DNA of 64,000 nt from Gymnogyps californianus (GCF_018139145.2 NC_059487.1:2315792-2379791); one strand, 5' to 3'. Counted from the first letter of the stretch, positions 22,704 through 33,766 are shown. The notes: generated from the sequence alone by a model not told the origin. A program made the numbers and translations.

Positions 22704-25547
22704 GTGAGTGTAGCTGAACGCAGAGGTCTGCCGTGCATTCCTGCAGAGCTCAGTAAATGTCACTGTAGGGGATAGCCAAGTGATACTCATTCCCAGCAAG
22801 CCACAGGTCTGGGGACATTAGTTGCAAGCCAAGTATGTTAGAATTCAAGTCTCCTTCTTATACAAACTGTCCTTATGGCCTAACATAAAGGAGACCATGA
22901 CCATTCTGCTCCTAAGAGGAGGATGCAGCTGTGAAGCTGAGCTGATGCCAGTGTCTCAGGCTGGCTGGCTGGAGACATTTGTTTGGTCACATACGCATTT
23001 GGGTCCAGATGCTGGAAACAGCGGTGTTATTTGGGATAGAGTGGGAGGACAGGAGTAACTGCGGGATGGATCTGAGGTGGTTTGGATAGTTTGGATGATA
23101 GATTTTGGGTTCTTTAGTGGCCAAGGAGAGGATTATGTGGGACTGGAGGAGGTGGGAGCTGAGGGCTCTGGAGTCTTGAATCTCTGAGATGGAGGATTAG
23201 GGAGGAACTGGGATGGAAAGGCATGGGCAGTTAAAGGCCGTGGGCAGGAATGGTTAGGAAGGACACCATGGGGACAGTTCTATGTCTCAGTATCGAACCA
23301 GGACTCAGCATGAAGGTAAGGACTGCTTTCCTTGCGCTGTGTGCCTCTATTTTGGTTCTGGAAGTTCAGTAGCTCTTGGCATTCTGGCACAGGGCACAGG
23401 TGGTGTGCCTGAGTAGGTAGATGCTTTGCAATGGTGAGACACACACAGAAAGGATATGAAGCCATGTGGTTTCATGCCTTTAACTACAAAAGTCTTCAGG
23501 TCACCACGTGGCCTAGTCGATAACAAGCAGGTTTCTCCAAACTCCTAGTGTACTGCTGCAGCAATTTATGGCTCCCCTGAACTTTGCTCATTTAAAGTGT
23601 CCATGAAAGCATTTCTCAAGAAAAGTCTTTCTGGCATATTTTAATGGAGAAAGAGTGAATGTATTTATTTAGAGTTGCGCACTAGAAATCTGCTCCATGC
23701 TTGGCGGGAAATGTTGCCCACCACTGTGATGTAAAAGGGAGAAATGCACTTTTCATTGTGAACTCTTCATTACACACTGAAGGACAAGCCTATGCTCAAG
23801 AGCACCCACTGCACTCAGCATAATTTTGGGTTCTCCAGGGAAGCTTATAGTTCAGATGGCTTTTGCTTTTGCAACTCTGTTCCTGAGGTCAAATGTAAGG
23901 TTGTACAACTTTCACTGGCTTCTGAAAAATGTAGATTTAGGATTCTTTTTGCTCATTGGCAATTTTTATTCTTTCAGTGCTACCATAAGTTCCATTAACC
24001 TAGAGTTAAGCTAAGGTTATGCTGTTGGATGAGCGTAATAAAATGCACTACGTTGACTATGGAAAGTATTTCTTTCATGGTGCTTTAAGAGGTCTATAAA
24101 GCTGTGATTAAATGATGTCTAAGTTTAGCTCTTCTGCAGCTTTTTGCTGAAAGCAGAATCAAAACCTTGTTGGGACCTTTTCTTTAATACGCCACTGTCA
24201 CGGCAAGATGCAGAACCATCAGACCTAGCAACTCTACTTATTTTAAGCCAGCAACAGCTGAGGTGCCAGTAGTCCCATTGCAAATGCTTGTAACATGATG
24301 CTCACGTAAGTAACAGCCCAATTCATTCTGCGGTTCTGGGGAATGTGTTAGTCTGTGTACAGGGAGCAGCTGGCAGCGGAGGGAGGGCTGAGAAATGCCG
24401 CGCAAGCAAGCAAACTGGGCTGAGCTGGGTGCTTTGAAAGGCACAAGCTGTGCAGAGTTTGTTAAAGTGAAACAGCTGCATGCAAGAGAAAAAAAAAGAA
24501 GAAAGAAAAAAAGAAAAGAAAGCGAGGAGATCTTTTGTCCAACCCAGTGGATACTCGCGGCTGTTTTGTGCAGAGGCTGCATTGTTTTTGTGGAACAGCA
24601 GCAAGATAAATCTTGCTTCTTTTTTAGTGTGTTGTTTTGGAAGCTGAAACACTTCAGTAACTTGTGGTTTAGTGCGAGGAAAGTGTTCCCCTTGGACCGA
24701 GCCTGTCCTTGATGTGCTACATGGCCAAGCCAGTGCAATGTTCGTCTCAGCTCTGCATGCCATTCGTTGCCACCACACCGCAGACCCCTTCTGAGGTGAC
24801 ACGTTCATGTAAAGAAGTAGGCTCACGTCCCAGTCAGTGCAACATACTTTTTCAGGGAACTTGAGCACAGTAGTTGAGTGGTCACGAAAAATCACTGCCG
24901 CTTTACTGTGTGAACTGCCAGATGTAGCAAGGAGCTGAAATCCATGATTGGAGAAGGCTGGTGATAAACACCAGAGGCTCAGGCTCGTGCAGCCAGAAAA
25001 CTTAAGCAAGACTTTCTCCTGGAAGTAAACAGAGTGGTTGTCTTTGAGACTGAAAAAGTAGAGCTTGTTGCTGCGTGTTATTTTAGTACAGGTTGTGTAA
25101 CTTCACCTTGTTCTGAACTCCAAAATCTTTCTGGCTGGGAACAGGAACGCTGCCATAGCACGAGCCTAGAAGCAAGAAGCCTTGGAAACTTCCCAGGAAG
25201 GCTGGTGAATCAAAGATGTGCAGCTTAATACAGAGACAAAGTTTAAACGGGTAGCAAAACAGCAAGGTCTGAGATGCAGAGTCCATATGAATTCACAGTA
25301 TTACTCACTTTCATGGCTTCCTCTCCCTCAAAAGAGGCAGCTGCGTAAGGATCTCTTAATCTGGTAAAGAGAAGGGCCATCAAGTGATTCCCATAGGAAT
25401 GATTTGCCCGTGTGCAGCCAAGGGCTATACCTCATAAGACTAAGTCCCCATAGTGCTGTGTATTTGAGATAGACTATTCGCTCGCTGGGCAAGGACTATA
25501 TGCCGTGTACGATGGGAAAGGGGACCTGCAGCTGCAGGAAAGGACAG
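22704..25547. other. Noncoding sequence with G-skewed stretch and purine tract
   Basis: From about 23020 to 23280 the plus strand is rich in G and poor in C, with many short GGA/TGG words, perhaps a decayed G-rich repeat. A purine tract with one interruption lies at about 24485-24530. The minus-strand open frame at 24323-25009 (228 codons) spans this tract and gains a Phe/Ser-rich segment from it. It has no recognisable domain and I regard it as chance. Confidence 0.5.
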
Positions 25548-25640
25548 TCACTTTTGCATGGTCACACACAGAGGAGTGGCAGAGCAAGGCAGAAAACTAG
25601 AGGGGTCTTCACATCATGGGTCTGTCCCAAAGGCAATGAT
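25548..25640 (-). repeat. MIR-like (CORE-SINE) relic, inverted
   Basis: The text runs ACTTTTGCATGGTCACACAC, AGAGGAGTGGCAGAGCAAGG, CAGAAAACTAG. This is the order of inverted MIR: 'CTTGCCCAAGGTCACACAGC', then 'AGTGGCAGAGCCAGG', then 'AGAACCCAG'. It is one of the clearer MIR-like matches in the window. Identified by eye only. Confidence 0.45.
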
Positions 25641-26091
25641 CCAGCAGGCTGCTTCCAATTGCAAGGATAGGGAGGGGAAGGGCGAAAAGAGGAGGTCCCC
25701 CTCTCCTGCTTCATCTGTGCTTGGGCGAACAGTTCTGTCCCCCTTAGTCCCAATCCTGACACCCCATCACTGCGCCTGGAGTAAACTCTTCTAGTCTCTC
25801 AGGCATTCCCAGTGGAGACCTGCTTCACAGAACATGTCCAGCCGTGCACTCTAAATCTTTCTCCTTCCAGCAGAGCCAACAAATGATTTGCAACTAACTT
25901 CTAGTCCCAGAATTAATTCCCTCCAGTCTCTGTGACAGCTCTAAGTGTTTTAAACTGAGCAATAGGTGTTATCCACATGAGAATCTTGAAATCACAGTTA
26001 TTGTGGAGGATGTGAGAGGGACCTGTGCGCCACAGGTCATGGTCGTGCCCTGCCAAAACTGTTTGAACTCAGGACCTTGTTACCAAACACA
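25641..26091. other. Noncoding unique sequence, no gene recognised
   Basis: Unique sequence with short open frames. Nothing recognised. Confidence 0.45.
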
Positions 26092-26145
26092 TGCTCGCTG
26101 GGGCAGGTCACTCTTTTCACTACCTTTGCTGCTTTCATATGGCTT
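26092..26145 (+). repeat. Possible MIR-like relic
   Basis: The words GCTCGCTGGGGCAGGTCACT and TTCACTACCTTTGCTGC lie in the spacing of MIR's 'GGGCAAGTCACTTTACCTC' section. Divergence is high and a chance match is quite possible. It ends just before a hairpin-forming sequence. Confidence 0.25.
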
Positions 26146-26151
26146 AAGATG

Positions 26152-26193
26152 GGAGGCTTGAAAGAAACATCTCTTTCTTTCAAGCGAGCCTCC
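26152..26193. repeat. Inverted repeat with 6-nt loop
   Basis: Left arm GGAGGCTTGAAAGAAA (26152-26167), loop CATCTC, right arm TTTCTTTCAAGCGAGCCTCC (26174-26193). All 16 left-arm bases pair if a 4-nt bulge is allowed in the right arm. The stem is longer than expected by chance at this spacing. It is shorter than a typical pre-miRNA stem (about 30 bp), so I do not call it an RNA gene. Confidence 0.7.
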
Positions 26194-29100
26194 TCCTGGA
26201 ATACTTGGCTCAGCCGCTAAATAGATAGAAAACTCACTCGATTGAAAAGGACTTTGTGTTGCCCCTGTAAAGCTTTCATCTAATGCCCTCCAAGTGCACC
26301 AGAAGAAATATCAAGGCAAAATCTTTTATGAGAGCATCACAGAGATCAAGAGGTGTAAATGTCAGCCCATCCACCACTCCCTGTCACTTAGTTGAGCTGC
26401 TGGTCCAGCAGGCAGGGAAGAATGGAAATTTTTCTTTTCTGTCCTCCACAAGGACCTGTTCCTATGGAAAGCAAACTGCTCCTCTCATGGGAGAACTGGC
26501 AAGATGGAGTGGGCAACAAGGTGAGCTTGCTGCTCTCTTGAATGGGGCAGGAGCAGTCCCAAAAGCTAGCTGGTTTGATGTGTCCAAATCATGTCTAGGC
26601 ATCCCTTGGTGGAAGGGAGCCCTGCTCACAATTTAGACTTGGCCACAGGAAGACAAAATGAAAGAATCAGGTCTGACTTTGCCAAAAGATACGGGATAAA
26701 TCCTTATGTATGTGTTCTGTTAGTCTGCCCTGAGCTGTTCTTGCAGGATACTGTGGTTCCTCCGACAGTCATGAATTCTTGCCTTGCATACTGAAATGTC
26801 GTCTGCCCACAGAATGCAGCAGTGTGTGGTGGACCTCTGTCTGTGCTCCCTGCTGAAACTTCTGCAGGGTAGAATCTTCTCATAAGGCACACTCTGATGC
26901 AAAGCAGAAACCAGCCACAGGTCAGAACAGTTTCAAGATCTTGGAGAGCAACTCCTAATACTATAATTCCTCTCTCTGGAACATATTGTGCAGCTTTTGC
27001 TTTTGGCAAGCCAGTCTGAGTGATCCACTCTCAAGCAAGTGAACGGAGGCTGAACATTGCTTAGAGCAATGGTGCTGGTTGTTGTAAATACGTGGTGGTG
27101 AGAAGAGATGGAGCTGATGTCTTGTGGCTGGATGCTCTGAGCTTTGTAAGCCCCTGCTTCCAGGTGCAAAAAGTAGGATCCCTAAGCATATTTCCTAATT
27201 TTCGTCTTTCGATGTAGGTTAAACTGTGGCTCAGGAGATCATATTTTGATCTTAGCATTAATGCACTTCAGAAGAGACAGTTCCTTTTCAGCGTGAGTGA
27301 ATTATCCTATTACCCCACTGTTGTATTTTGAGGACTATCACTGTCCAGCACATTTTTCTTCAGTAATGCCACTTCCGTGGCTAGAAAGTCTCAATTGCAA
27401 GTCACACGTGTAAACATTTGACTAGTCATTTATCCAGTTTACAATTTGTAAAGATGGCATGTAATTTAAATAGTGTATGTAACGTAAAAATCCTAGTACT
27501 GATTTAGTAGCCTTATTATTACCCTGTCAGCAAAATTAATGTTCTATTTGCACAAAGCATCAGTTCAGTCTTCCTATCTGCAGAAACAGAGAGGTTGGGA
27601 TATGGGCTGAGGTGTCTTGACAACTGAGAAGTATGTTGTATGCCAGCACCTGTCGCTGCTGCGAGCAGAACAGGCGTTTTCCAAGATTGCCTTGCATTAG
27701 AAATAGCACATCCTAATTACCAAGTTAGAAGGACAACAACAGAGTGACAGACAGACTTCAGTGTGAATCTGCAGGCACAATTCACCCAGCAATTGGCTCT
27801 TTTCCAATAAAATGGTTGAAATTTTTGGTTTGAATAGAGGAGCCTAAGGGAAAAGCACAGGAAGTAAAATATTAGCAACAAGCTCTGCAAAACCAGAAAC
27901 AACTCTCCTCTGTTTTATAACAAGAGGAAGGGAGATCCTCTCCCACGTTTCCCTCCCTTTCTGCATTGTGCTTTCCAACAAATACAGTCAGTTAGAAATT
28001 GCCAGGGAGCAGCAGGAGTGGGCTGTTCCACAGGGAAATACAAGCCAGGAGTGGAGCGTGACAAGATGACAGGCATGGGGCAAGGTCCCGCTGCAGTCTC
28101 TCAGGACCTGACCGAGAAGGTAGGGTCCAGTAGCAGTCGCTAGGGTCAGCCAGTCATTTCCAGACAGGTTCATAGTGACAGATCCTTGGTCCAGCCAGGA
28201 AGCCAAGTCAGGATCAGCAAGATACAAGGCCAAGCACAGGCTCACCTGTAGTTAGTCCAGGCAGGGACTGAAGACAAGGGCTTGAGCAAAGTGGGTGGCT
28301 CCAACAAGGGCCCTCACAGCTCTTTCCCAGCAGCCTGATACCTGCTTACAGCTGCACCGTATCAGAGCTGGCTGTTGAGTACAAGCAGCCAGACACCTTG
28401 TGGGGTGGTTTTTTAGATATAACTTTTGAACTCTTGTAATGCGGGATCTCTATTTTCAATACTCTGGAGAGGTTGGGAGCAAATTAAGGGAACCACAAGG
28501 AGACTGTGCACCCTGATAGCCTCATCCTCAACGCAAATTACATTCCTCTACCTCTTCTTTCAGTGAGAGTACATATCCCATGAACCAGTTGCCTGGAAGA
28601 ATGCATGGGCACAGGGTATAGACGGCTGTAAATATTCTCTTGTGCGATGGCAGGAACCTGTAGGAGGGAAAATGAACTGTCAGCTTGAGAAGTGAAAGAA
28701 CAGAGCCATTAATAAGAGCACCAAAAAAAACTGTGGAGCGTGGCACTGCAGCATGGAATGGCTGCCAGCAAGATGATATCTACTGCAGCTTTTCCAGAGA
28801 TCTCTCAGGCCAGTAGAGCCTTTCAGCAGATATACCCTCGTTCTTTGGATTGGACCCTCTGCAGAAGCCCTGCGATGATGGGCAGACAGATAAGGACCTC
28901 TCAGAATAAAGCTGGAACCTCGTAACATTCTCTGTGCTTCTTCAAAAGTGAGGATACATTTGAAAGTATTCAAAAGGCATTCATAGCAAAGTGTCCACTT
29001 AAACCTGTGATGATGAGATGGACTGAAAAGAAAATGAAACACTGTAGAAGAGCCAATTGTTAAAGCACATTAATTGGTGAGGTAACCAGATATTTATCTT

Positions 29101-29279
29101 TTTGGAGCCATTTGTGGCAGACTGAAGAGAGGAAAACTGAACCAGTTTAAACCGGTTTGCGGTCTCTCTTTCACTCAAATTTTGATGAAGGCTCCCTTAA
29201 TCATAAGGTTTTTATAAAGTAATTTATTTTGTAGTTTCTGTTTAGTTACCTGGAAGTTTCTGAACCTTTTACATAGTCT
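26194..29279. other. Noncoding unique sequence, no gene recognised
   Basis: Unique sequence with scattered short open frames. A small palindrome, ATTGCT-TAG-AGCAAT, lies at 27056-27070. The minus strand has a good donor-like word (ACAG|GTGAGCC) near 28243 but no matching acceptor. No recognisable exon, repeat or RNA gene. Confidence 0.5.
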
Positions 29280-29445
29280 TGGGTGAAGCTGTTCAGCCCC
29301 TGGAGTTGTGAAGCACCAGAATAGGTTGACCGTGGGGGTTGTGGGATATACATTCTTGGGGGTTTTCAAAACACAGTTGGACAAGGTGCTGAATGACCTG
29401 ATCTAACCTTGAAGTTGACTGCTTTGAATTTTTCCATGATTCCAA
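29280..29445 (+). mobile_element. CR1 LINE, 3' end fragment
   Basis: The text follows the CR1 3' untranslated region in order: GGTGAAGCTGTTCAGCCCC, 'GAATAGGTTG', 'TTGGGGGTTTTCAAAAC', 'AGTTGGACAAGGTGCTGAAT', 'GACCTGATCTAACCTTGAAG', and a degraded ending near 'CCATGATTCC', where CR1 carries its short terminal repeat. This is a 5'-truncated copy, the usual state of CR1 in birds. Divergence is moderate, so it is old but younger than the copy at 16-17 kb. No open frame remains. Confidence 0.7.
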
Positions 29446-29686
29446 ATTCTCTGTGCTACCATAAGACTAGAAAAGAGATGTTTTATTAAAAGCTGAAATG
29501 TTTATTCAGTCTCTTAAATCTGTAAACTCAAGAAAGGAGAAATGATTTCTTTTTATTTATAACACAATTCTGAGATTTCAGGACTAATCTGACAAAGACT
29601 TTGATGTCTTCTCTGCCTTCCATTTTTTCAGTCCCCGAATGCTATGATAAGGACTTTTGCAAACTAAAAAGCCAGAAATTATTTGT

Positions 29687-29707
29687 AAAAAAAAAAAAAA
29701 AAAAAAA
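29687..29707 (+). repeat. Poly-A tract, 21 A
   Basis: An uninterrupted run of 21 A. No retroposed gene body was recognised upstream and no flanking duplication was seen. Confidence 0.85.
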
Positions 29708-30929
29708 GCAAGGAAAGTCCACCTCTGGCAACCTTTCCTTTTGGTCCTCAGAGGTATATGTTGAAATTTCAAGCCGCCTTGGAAGCTGAGTAGAAAGAGA
29801 CACCCCAGGAGCTCAGTTCTCCTGGAAATGCTCTTCGTGAGGGAGAGAAGAGAGGAAGGCATTTAAGGACAAGAAAAGTGAGTCAAGGAAGAGCAAACTT
29901 AATCATCAGTCAGATCGTGTTTAGGGCACGGTTCATTTCTGTCACCATTGTACGTGCCACCGAGGTTTACCTGTGCTAGCTACATCGAACAGAAAACCGG
30001 AGTGGCTTGTCTGCACTGACTCTCTGGAGCTGGCTGTGTTGGCATCAGCTCCCCTTTCCCAGGGGATGCAAGATGTAGGCCAGGAAGTGCTTTTAGGCAA
30101 GACTGAGACCTGCTAAAATCATCAAGTGGTGGAGCTGTGCAGGTCATGGTGTCTATTTACCTCTCCCTGACCTGAAGGTGATCGCTCTCCTTGGGAGGTG
30201 AGAGGTGCGTATGTCCTCTGTAAAAAGAGCTGAGATGTGTAAATAACTGCTGGAGACTGAGGAGTGTCGGATGGGGGAGAAAAGCACATGCACTGTGAAC
30301 TGTTGGAAAGAGGTTTATGGTCTGATGCATCAGGTAGGGGCAATTGCACAGTGAAGAAGGACCAGGAAATGTCTGAGTATGGTATTTGGAATGATACGGT
30401 TAGTGTGTGATGGTGATATGATTAATTACGCAATTAGTATATGGAATGAATGGGGTTTCCTCTTATGCTTAGCATGAAAATGAAGTAATTAGCCAATTAA
30501 AAAAAAAGTTTGATGTGTAAAAGAAAAAAAAACCAAAAACAAACTGGAGAATCCATAGCTTAACACAACTGATATATTGAAATGCTGCACAAGGGAAGAG
30601 AGGAATGCAATTTCTGGACTCTCTGTTTCCAGATAGTCTAACCTCTCTACATGAAGAGTTCTTTGCAGCTGTACTTGTTGCCATGCTGCCTGAATGAAGG
30701 AGCCCGACAGATGAAGTCCCATCTTCTATCAGCTCTGTGGTATTGGTGGGAGTGGGGAAAGTTGGCAGTTGGAAGAGGACACATTGGAACACACTGTTAA
30801 TTCTGGTTAATGACCAAGAGCAGAGCATGGAAAAGCTGAAATGATCAAGATCCTTGACTGTGAGCTAGATGACAATGGAAGGAATATAGAAAAAAGTTGT
30901 AGGAAGAGCCTGGATGATCTTTTAGAGAA

Positions 30930-30949
30930 GGGGAGGGGAGGGAAGAGGG
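30930..30949 (+). other. G-quadruplex-capable run
   Basis: GGGG-A-GGGG-A-GGG-AAGA-GGG: four G runs of at least three with loops of one to four bases. This meets the standard G-quadruplex pattern on the plus strand. Function not inferable. Confidence 0.6.
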
Positions 30950-31418
30950 CTTGAGAGAGGAAGATTCAAAATAAAGCCTGCCATCTGGAAGTAACTTAGA
31001 AGGTCAGTCTTACACCTCTTTTTCTGAAAATGCAGTGGTTTAGCAGAGACTTCAATTTTTATTTTCTTTATTTTATATTAATTTCTTTTTCTTTAAACTA
31101 CTTCTGGGTTTAAGCTTCTGCTGCTGTTTCTTTGATTCAGCCCCAAAGATGTGTAGAACGTAATGTCCGTGTGGATGCTTTCTATAAGAATTCCCATTAG
31201 CACTGATGGATCTATGCCAGTGCAAGCTCCTGCCAGGTAGAGCCTTTTATCATTCTTTTGTGCAATATCTGTACCTATTGAAGAAGATTCAATACCACAG
31301 ACCAAGATGCTACCAGAGAGCCTGCCACTCTGGGTCCCTGAAGGACAAGGACATGTTTATAAACTATCCTTGTTAAATATAGCAGTCGTACAGGGATAAA
31401 TGGGCAGAAATTATCTAA

Positions 31419-31423
31419 CTCCA
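31419..31423 (+). repeat. Target-site duplication, left copy (CTCCA)
   Basis: The five bases CTCCA lie immediately before the LTR start and are repeated exactly immediately after its end, as expected of retroviral integration. A 5-bp duplication is usual for ERVL and some ERV1 elements, and 6 bp for ERVK. Confidence 0.75.
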
Positions 31424-31556
31424 TGTCGTGGTTTAACCCCAGTCAGCAGCCAAGCACCACGCAGCTGCTCCCTCACTCCCCCGCCCCAGCTCCCACTGGG
31501 ATGGGGAGAAGAACTGGGAAAGAAGGTAAAACTCGTGGGTTGAGAAAAGAACAGTT

Positions 31557-31670
31557 TAATAACTAAAGTAAAATAATATATAATACTAACTAATAGTAAT
31601 AAAAAATATAATAATAATTGTAATGAAAAGGAATATAACAAAAAAAAAAAGAGAGAAATAAAACCCAAGA
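31557..31670 (+). repeat. A/T-rich low-complexity block inside the LTR
   Basis: Made almost wholly of A and T with TAATA-like units and a run of 11 A at 31640-31650. This section of the LTR family often varies in length through slippage. Confidence 0.7.
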
Positions 31671-31758
31671 AAAGACAAGTGATGCACAATGCAATTGCTC
31701 ACCACCCACTGACCGATGCCCCAGCAGTGATCCGCCCCTCCCAGCCAACTCCCCCCAG

Positions 31759-31768
31759 TTTATATACT
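31759..31768 (+). promoter_or_regulatory. LTR TATA box
   Basis: TTTATATACT lies after a C-rich stretch in the solo LTR, in the position expected for the U3 promoter. This orients the LTR on the plus strand. Whether it still drives transcription of neighbouring host DNA cannot be told from sequence. Confidence 0.55.
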
Positions 31769-32030
31769 GGGCATGACGTTCCATGGTATGGAATATCCCT
31801 TTGGCTGGTTGGGGTCAGCTGCCCTGGCCATGCTCCCTCCCAGCTCCTTGCACACCTGCTTGCTGGCAGAGCACGGGAAACTGAAAAGTCCTTGGCTTAA
31901 GATAAGCGCTACTTAGCAACAACTAAAACATCAGCGTGTTATCAGCATTATTCTCACACTAAATCTAAAACACAGCACTGTACCAGCTACTAACAAGAGA
32001 GTTAACTCTGTCCCAGCTGAAACCAGGACA

Positions 32031-32035
32031 CTCCA
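32031..32035 (+). repeat. Target-site duplication, right copy (CTCCA)
   Basis: Exact repeat of the five bases that precede the LTR. Identity of the two copies argues against gross rearrangement of the insertion since integration. Confidence 0.75.
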
Positions 32036-33724
32036 CATAAAGCATCTTGGCTTGCTGAACATCATAACTCACTCGCTGTGCTGTTTGGTTACTCTGCTGC
32101 ACAAGAAGGACTCCTGAAACACGTGGCAACACAGAAGAGAATATTTTTAAAGGTTCTTACTCTGCACAGCACTTCTCAATCCCTCTTTAGGCCAGCAATG
32201 CCACTAATAGTAGTAAATATACCTGTTTTCATACTCTGTCTTGTTAAACTCATGCTTATGTCTGTGGCTGCATATAGGAGATGTTAACTTGGCACTGGAG
32301 TTCCTAGTAAAGCTGCAGAGCTGGGCACAGAGGATAGCAAAGAAGAGGCTGGTGGGGAGGCATCCAGCAACTGAAGCAGAAAAAATCTGACTTTATAAAT
32401 CCTTCATCCCCTACATCTTCCTAGAAACATTCCTCAGCAACTTCCTTATGGAAAATTAAACTCTAGTCCGGCAAGAAAAAAGCTCATGTAACTTCTGTGC
32501 TTCAAGACAGTCTAGCTCTGTCAGTTATTGGGAACAGGAGAGCTTGCCTTGGCTTCTTTTCTTGGTTTGCCTTGTCTCAGAGCAAAATTAAACTAAAAGT
32601 AAAGCATCTTTCATCCTATCTGAAGATGTAGCCTGCAGGGTACAAGAGTGGAGAAACATCAGAAAATTAGTTAGGAGCTTCCGGGACCATCACCTCGCAT
32701 TAGGAACAGTGCTGCTGAGCGCTAATCTGCCATGTGAGGCTAGCTAAGATTACCATTCACGGGCTGTCGTTTGGGTTTGTGCCAGGTTCCCTGCACGCAC
32801 CATCCCTGTCCATGTGTTTCCTGGTGAAGAGCTGACCATCCCCATGTTTGAAATACTCAGAGGAGACTGGAGATGAGTTCTCCTCATGTTTCATCCAGCT
32901 GAAGCCCTTCTGGAGTTTCTGCTGGCATCAACAGTGTGTGTTTGTCTGCCTGAGAGCGCGAGCTATCCTGCCCTTGCTCCCTCCGCCTTCCCTCCAGGTA
33001 GCCGGGTCCGTAGCCATCTGACATCAGTGATGCATTAGTCATTCACGTAGAAAGGCCAGAGCTGGTACAGGCATTTCGTAACCCTATATCAAAAGCTCTC
33101 ATGGGATTTACCAGGTATACCAAGTCCTCTGGGCAGGGACCCCTGAGCTGGAAGGTTTGATCACGGGTCACTGGTGCACTGGTATAAAACTTGGTGTTCA
33201 GTGGACATCAGAATTACAGTCTTTCTTAATGAGTAAGTGGTTCTGGAGAGCCACTTTGAGGCCATATAGGTAGCAGCCTTATCCTGGATAGCTACCAGAG
33301 AGCATCGCTGATGGCATGCACTCATTAAAGCATCCACAATTCAAGTACATGAGCATTGCTGCAAACGAAACTATGCATAAAGAAAAATGAACTGAGAACC
33401 GTTTGTTCAGGGCAGTTGCACGAGAATGTCACTGAATAGGTCTCTCTCCAGCTCAAACAAAGGGCTGCTAGGACCCAAAGAGTCACAAAAAGAAGATACT
33501 AAGAGGATAAGACACAAAGAGAACACAAACGCAAGGTGTGGGCAGACTTGGTCTTTGACAGAGCCTGGGGATAAGTAGAGCTGTGCTGTGTATCTGTGGA
33601 GAAAAGCATCCCTGGAGAAAATCACAATCTCAGCTCAGCGAGGAGCAAATCTTGTGAGCTTCCTGCTTGGTTTTAATCACAAGAGCTCAATTGTAAAAGG
33701 CACAATCAGTCATGCCATCTTTCA
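32036..33724. other. Noncoding unique sequence, no gene recognised
   Basis: Unique sequence. A long pyrimidine tract ending CCTTCCCTCCAG at 32997 is followed at once by GTAGCC, a weak recursive-splice-like arrangement. No exon recognised. Confidence 0.5.
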
Positions 33725-33766
33725 GGATCATTTTATAGCCCACACTGTGGGCTATAAAAGGAATCC
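33725..33766. repeat. Perfect 14-bp inverted repeat with TATA-like words on both strands
   Basis: Left arm TTTTATAGCCCACA (33731-33744), single base C, right arm TGTGGGCTATAAAA (33746-33759): every base pairs. Beyond 2- and 3-nt gaps, GGAT (33725-33728) and ATCC (33763-33766) pair again. TATAAAA is present on each strand, and the plus strand reads TATAAAAG. By chance so long a perfect arm at so short a spacing is rare in 64 kb. It could be a small palindrome made by template switching, a dyad protein-binding site, or the end of an unrecognised transposon. Confidence 0.85.

Larger units (their letters stand above)
29446..31423. other. Noncoding sequence with poly-A and G-rich runs
   Basis: Contains a run of 21 A at 29687-29707 and a G-quadruplex-like run at 30930-30949. 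Open frames are short and unrecognisable. Two A-rich runs flank about 30500-30530. Confidence 0.5.
31424..32030 (+). mobile_element. Avian endogenous retrovirus solo LTR
   Basis: A 607-bp element that starts TGTCGTGGTTTAACCCCAG and ends AAACCAGGACA, with terminal TG...CA and a perfect 5-bp target-site duplication. Beginning, end and order of internal blocks match an LTR family I know to be widespread in neoavian birds. There is no tRNA primer-binding site, internal region or second LTR, so it is a solo LTR left by recombination between the two LTRs of a former provirus. A TATA-like TTTATATACT lies about 335 bp from the start. The A/T-rich block at about 31557-31670 is internal to the LTR. No viral protein is encoded; short open frames here are chance. 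The 5-bp duplication favours an ERVL-type assignment. Confidence 0.85.

Noticed and set aside
26152..26193. Pre-miRNA
   Set aside because: Stem of about 16 bp is too short for Drosha/Dicer processing as usually seen, and flanks do not extend the pairing.
31411..31784. Minus-strand frames inside the LTR, one rich in Phe/Leu/Tyr that looks membrane-like
   Set aside because: They are translations of the A/T-rich LTR block on the opposite strand; the LTR is noncoding.
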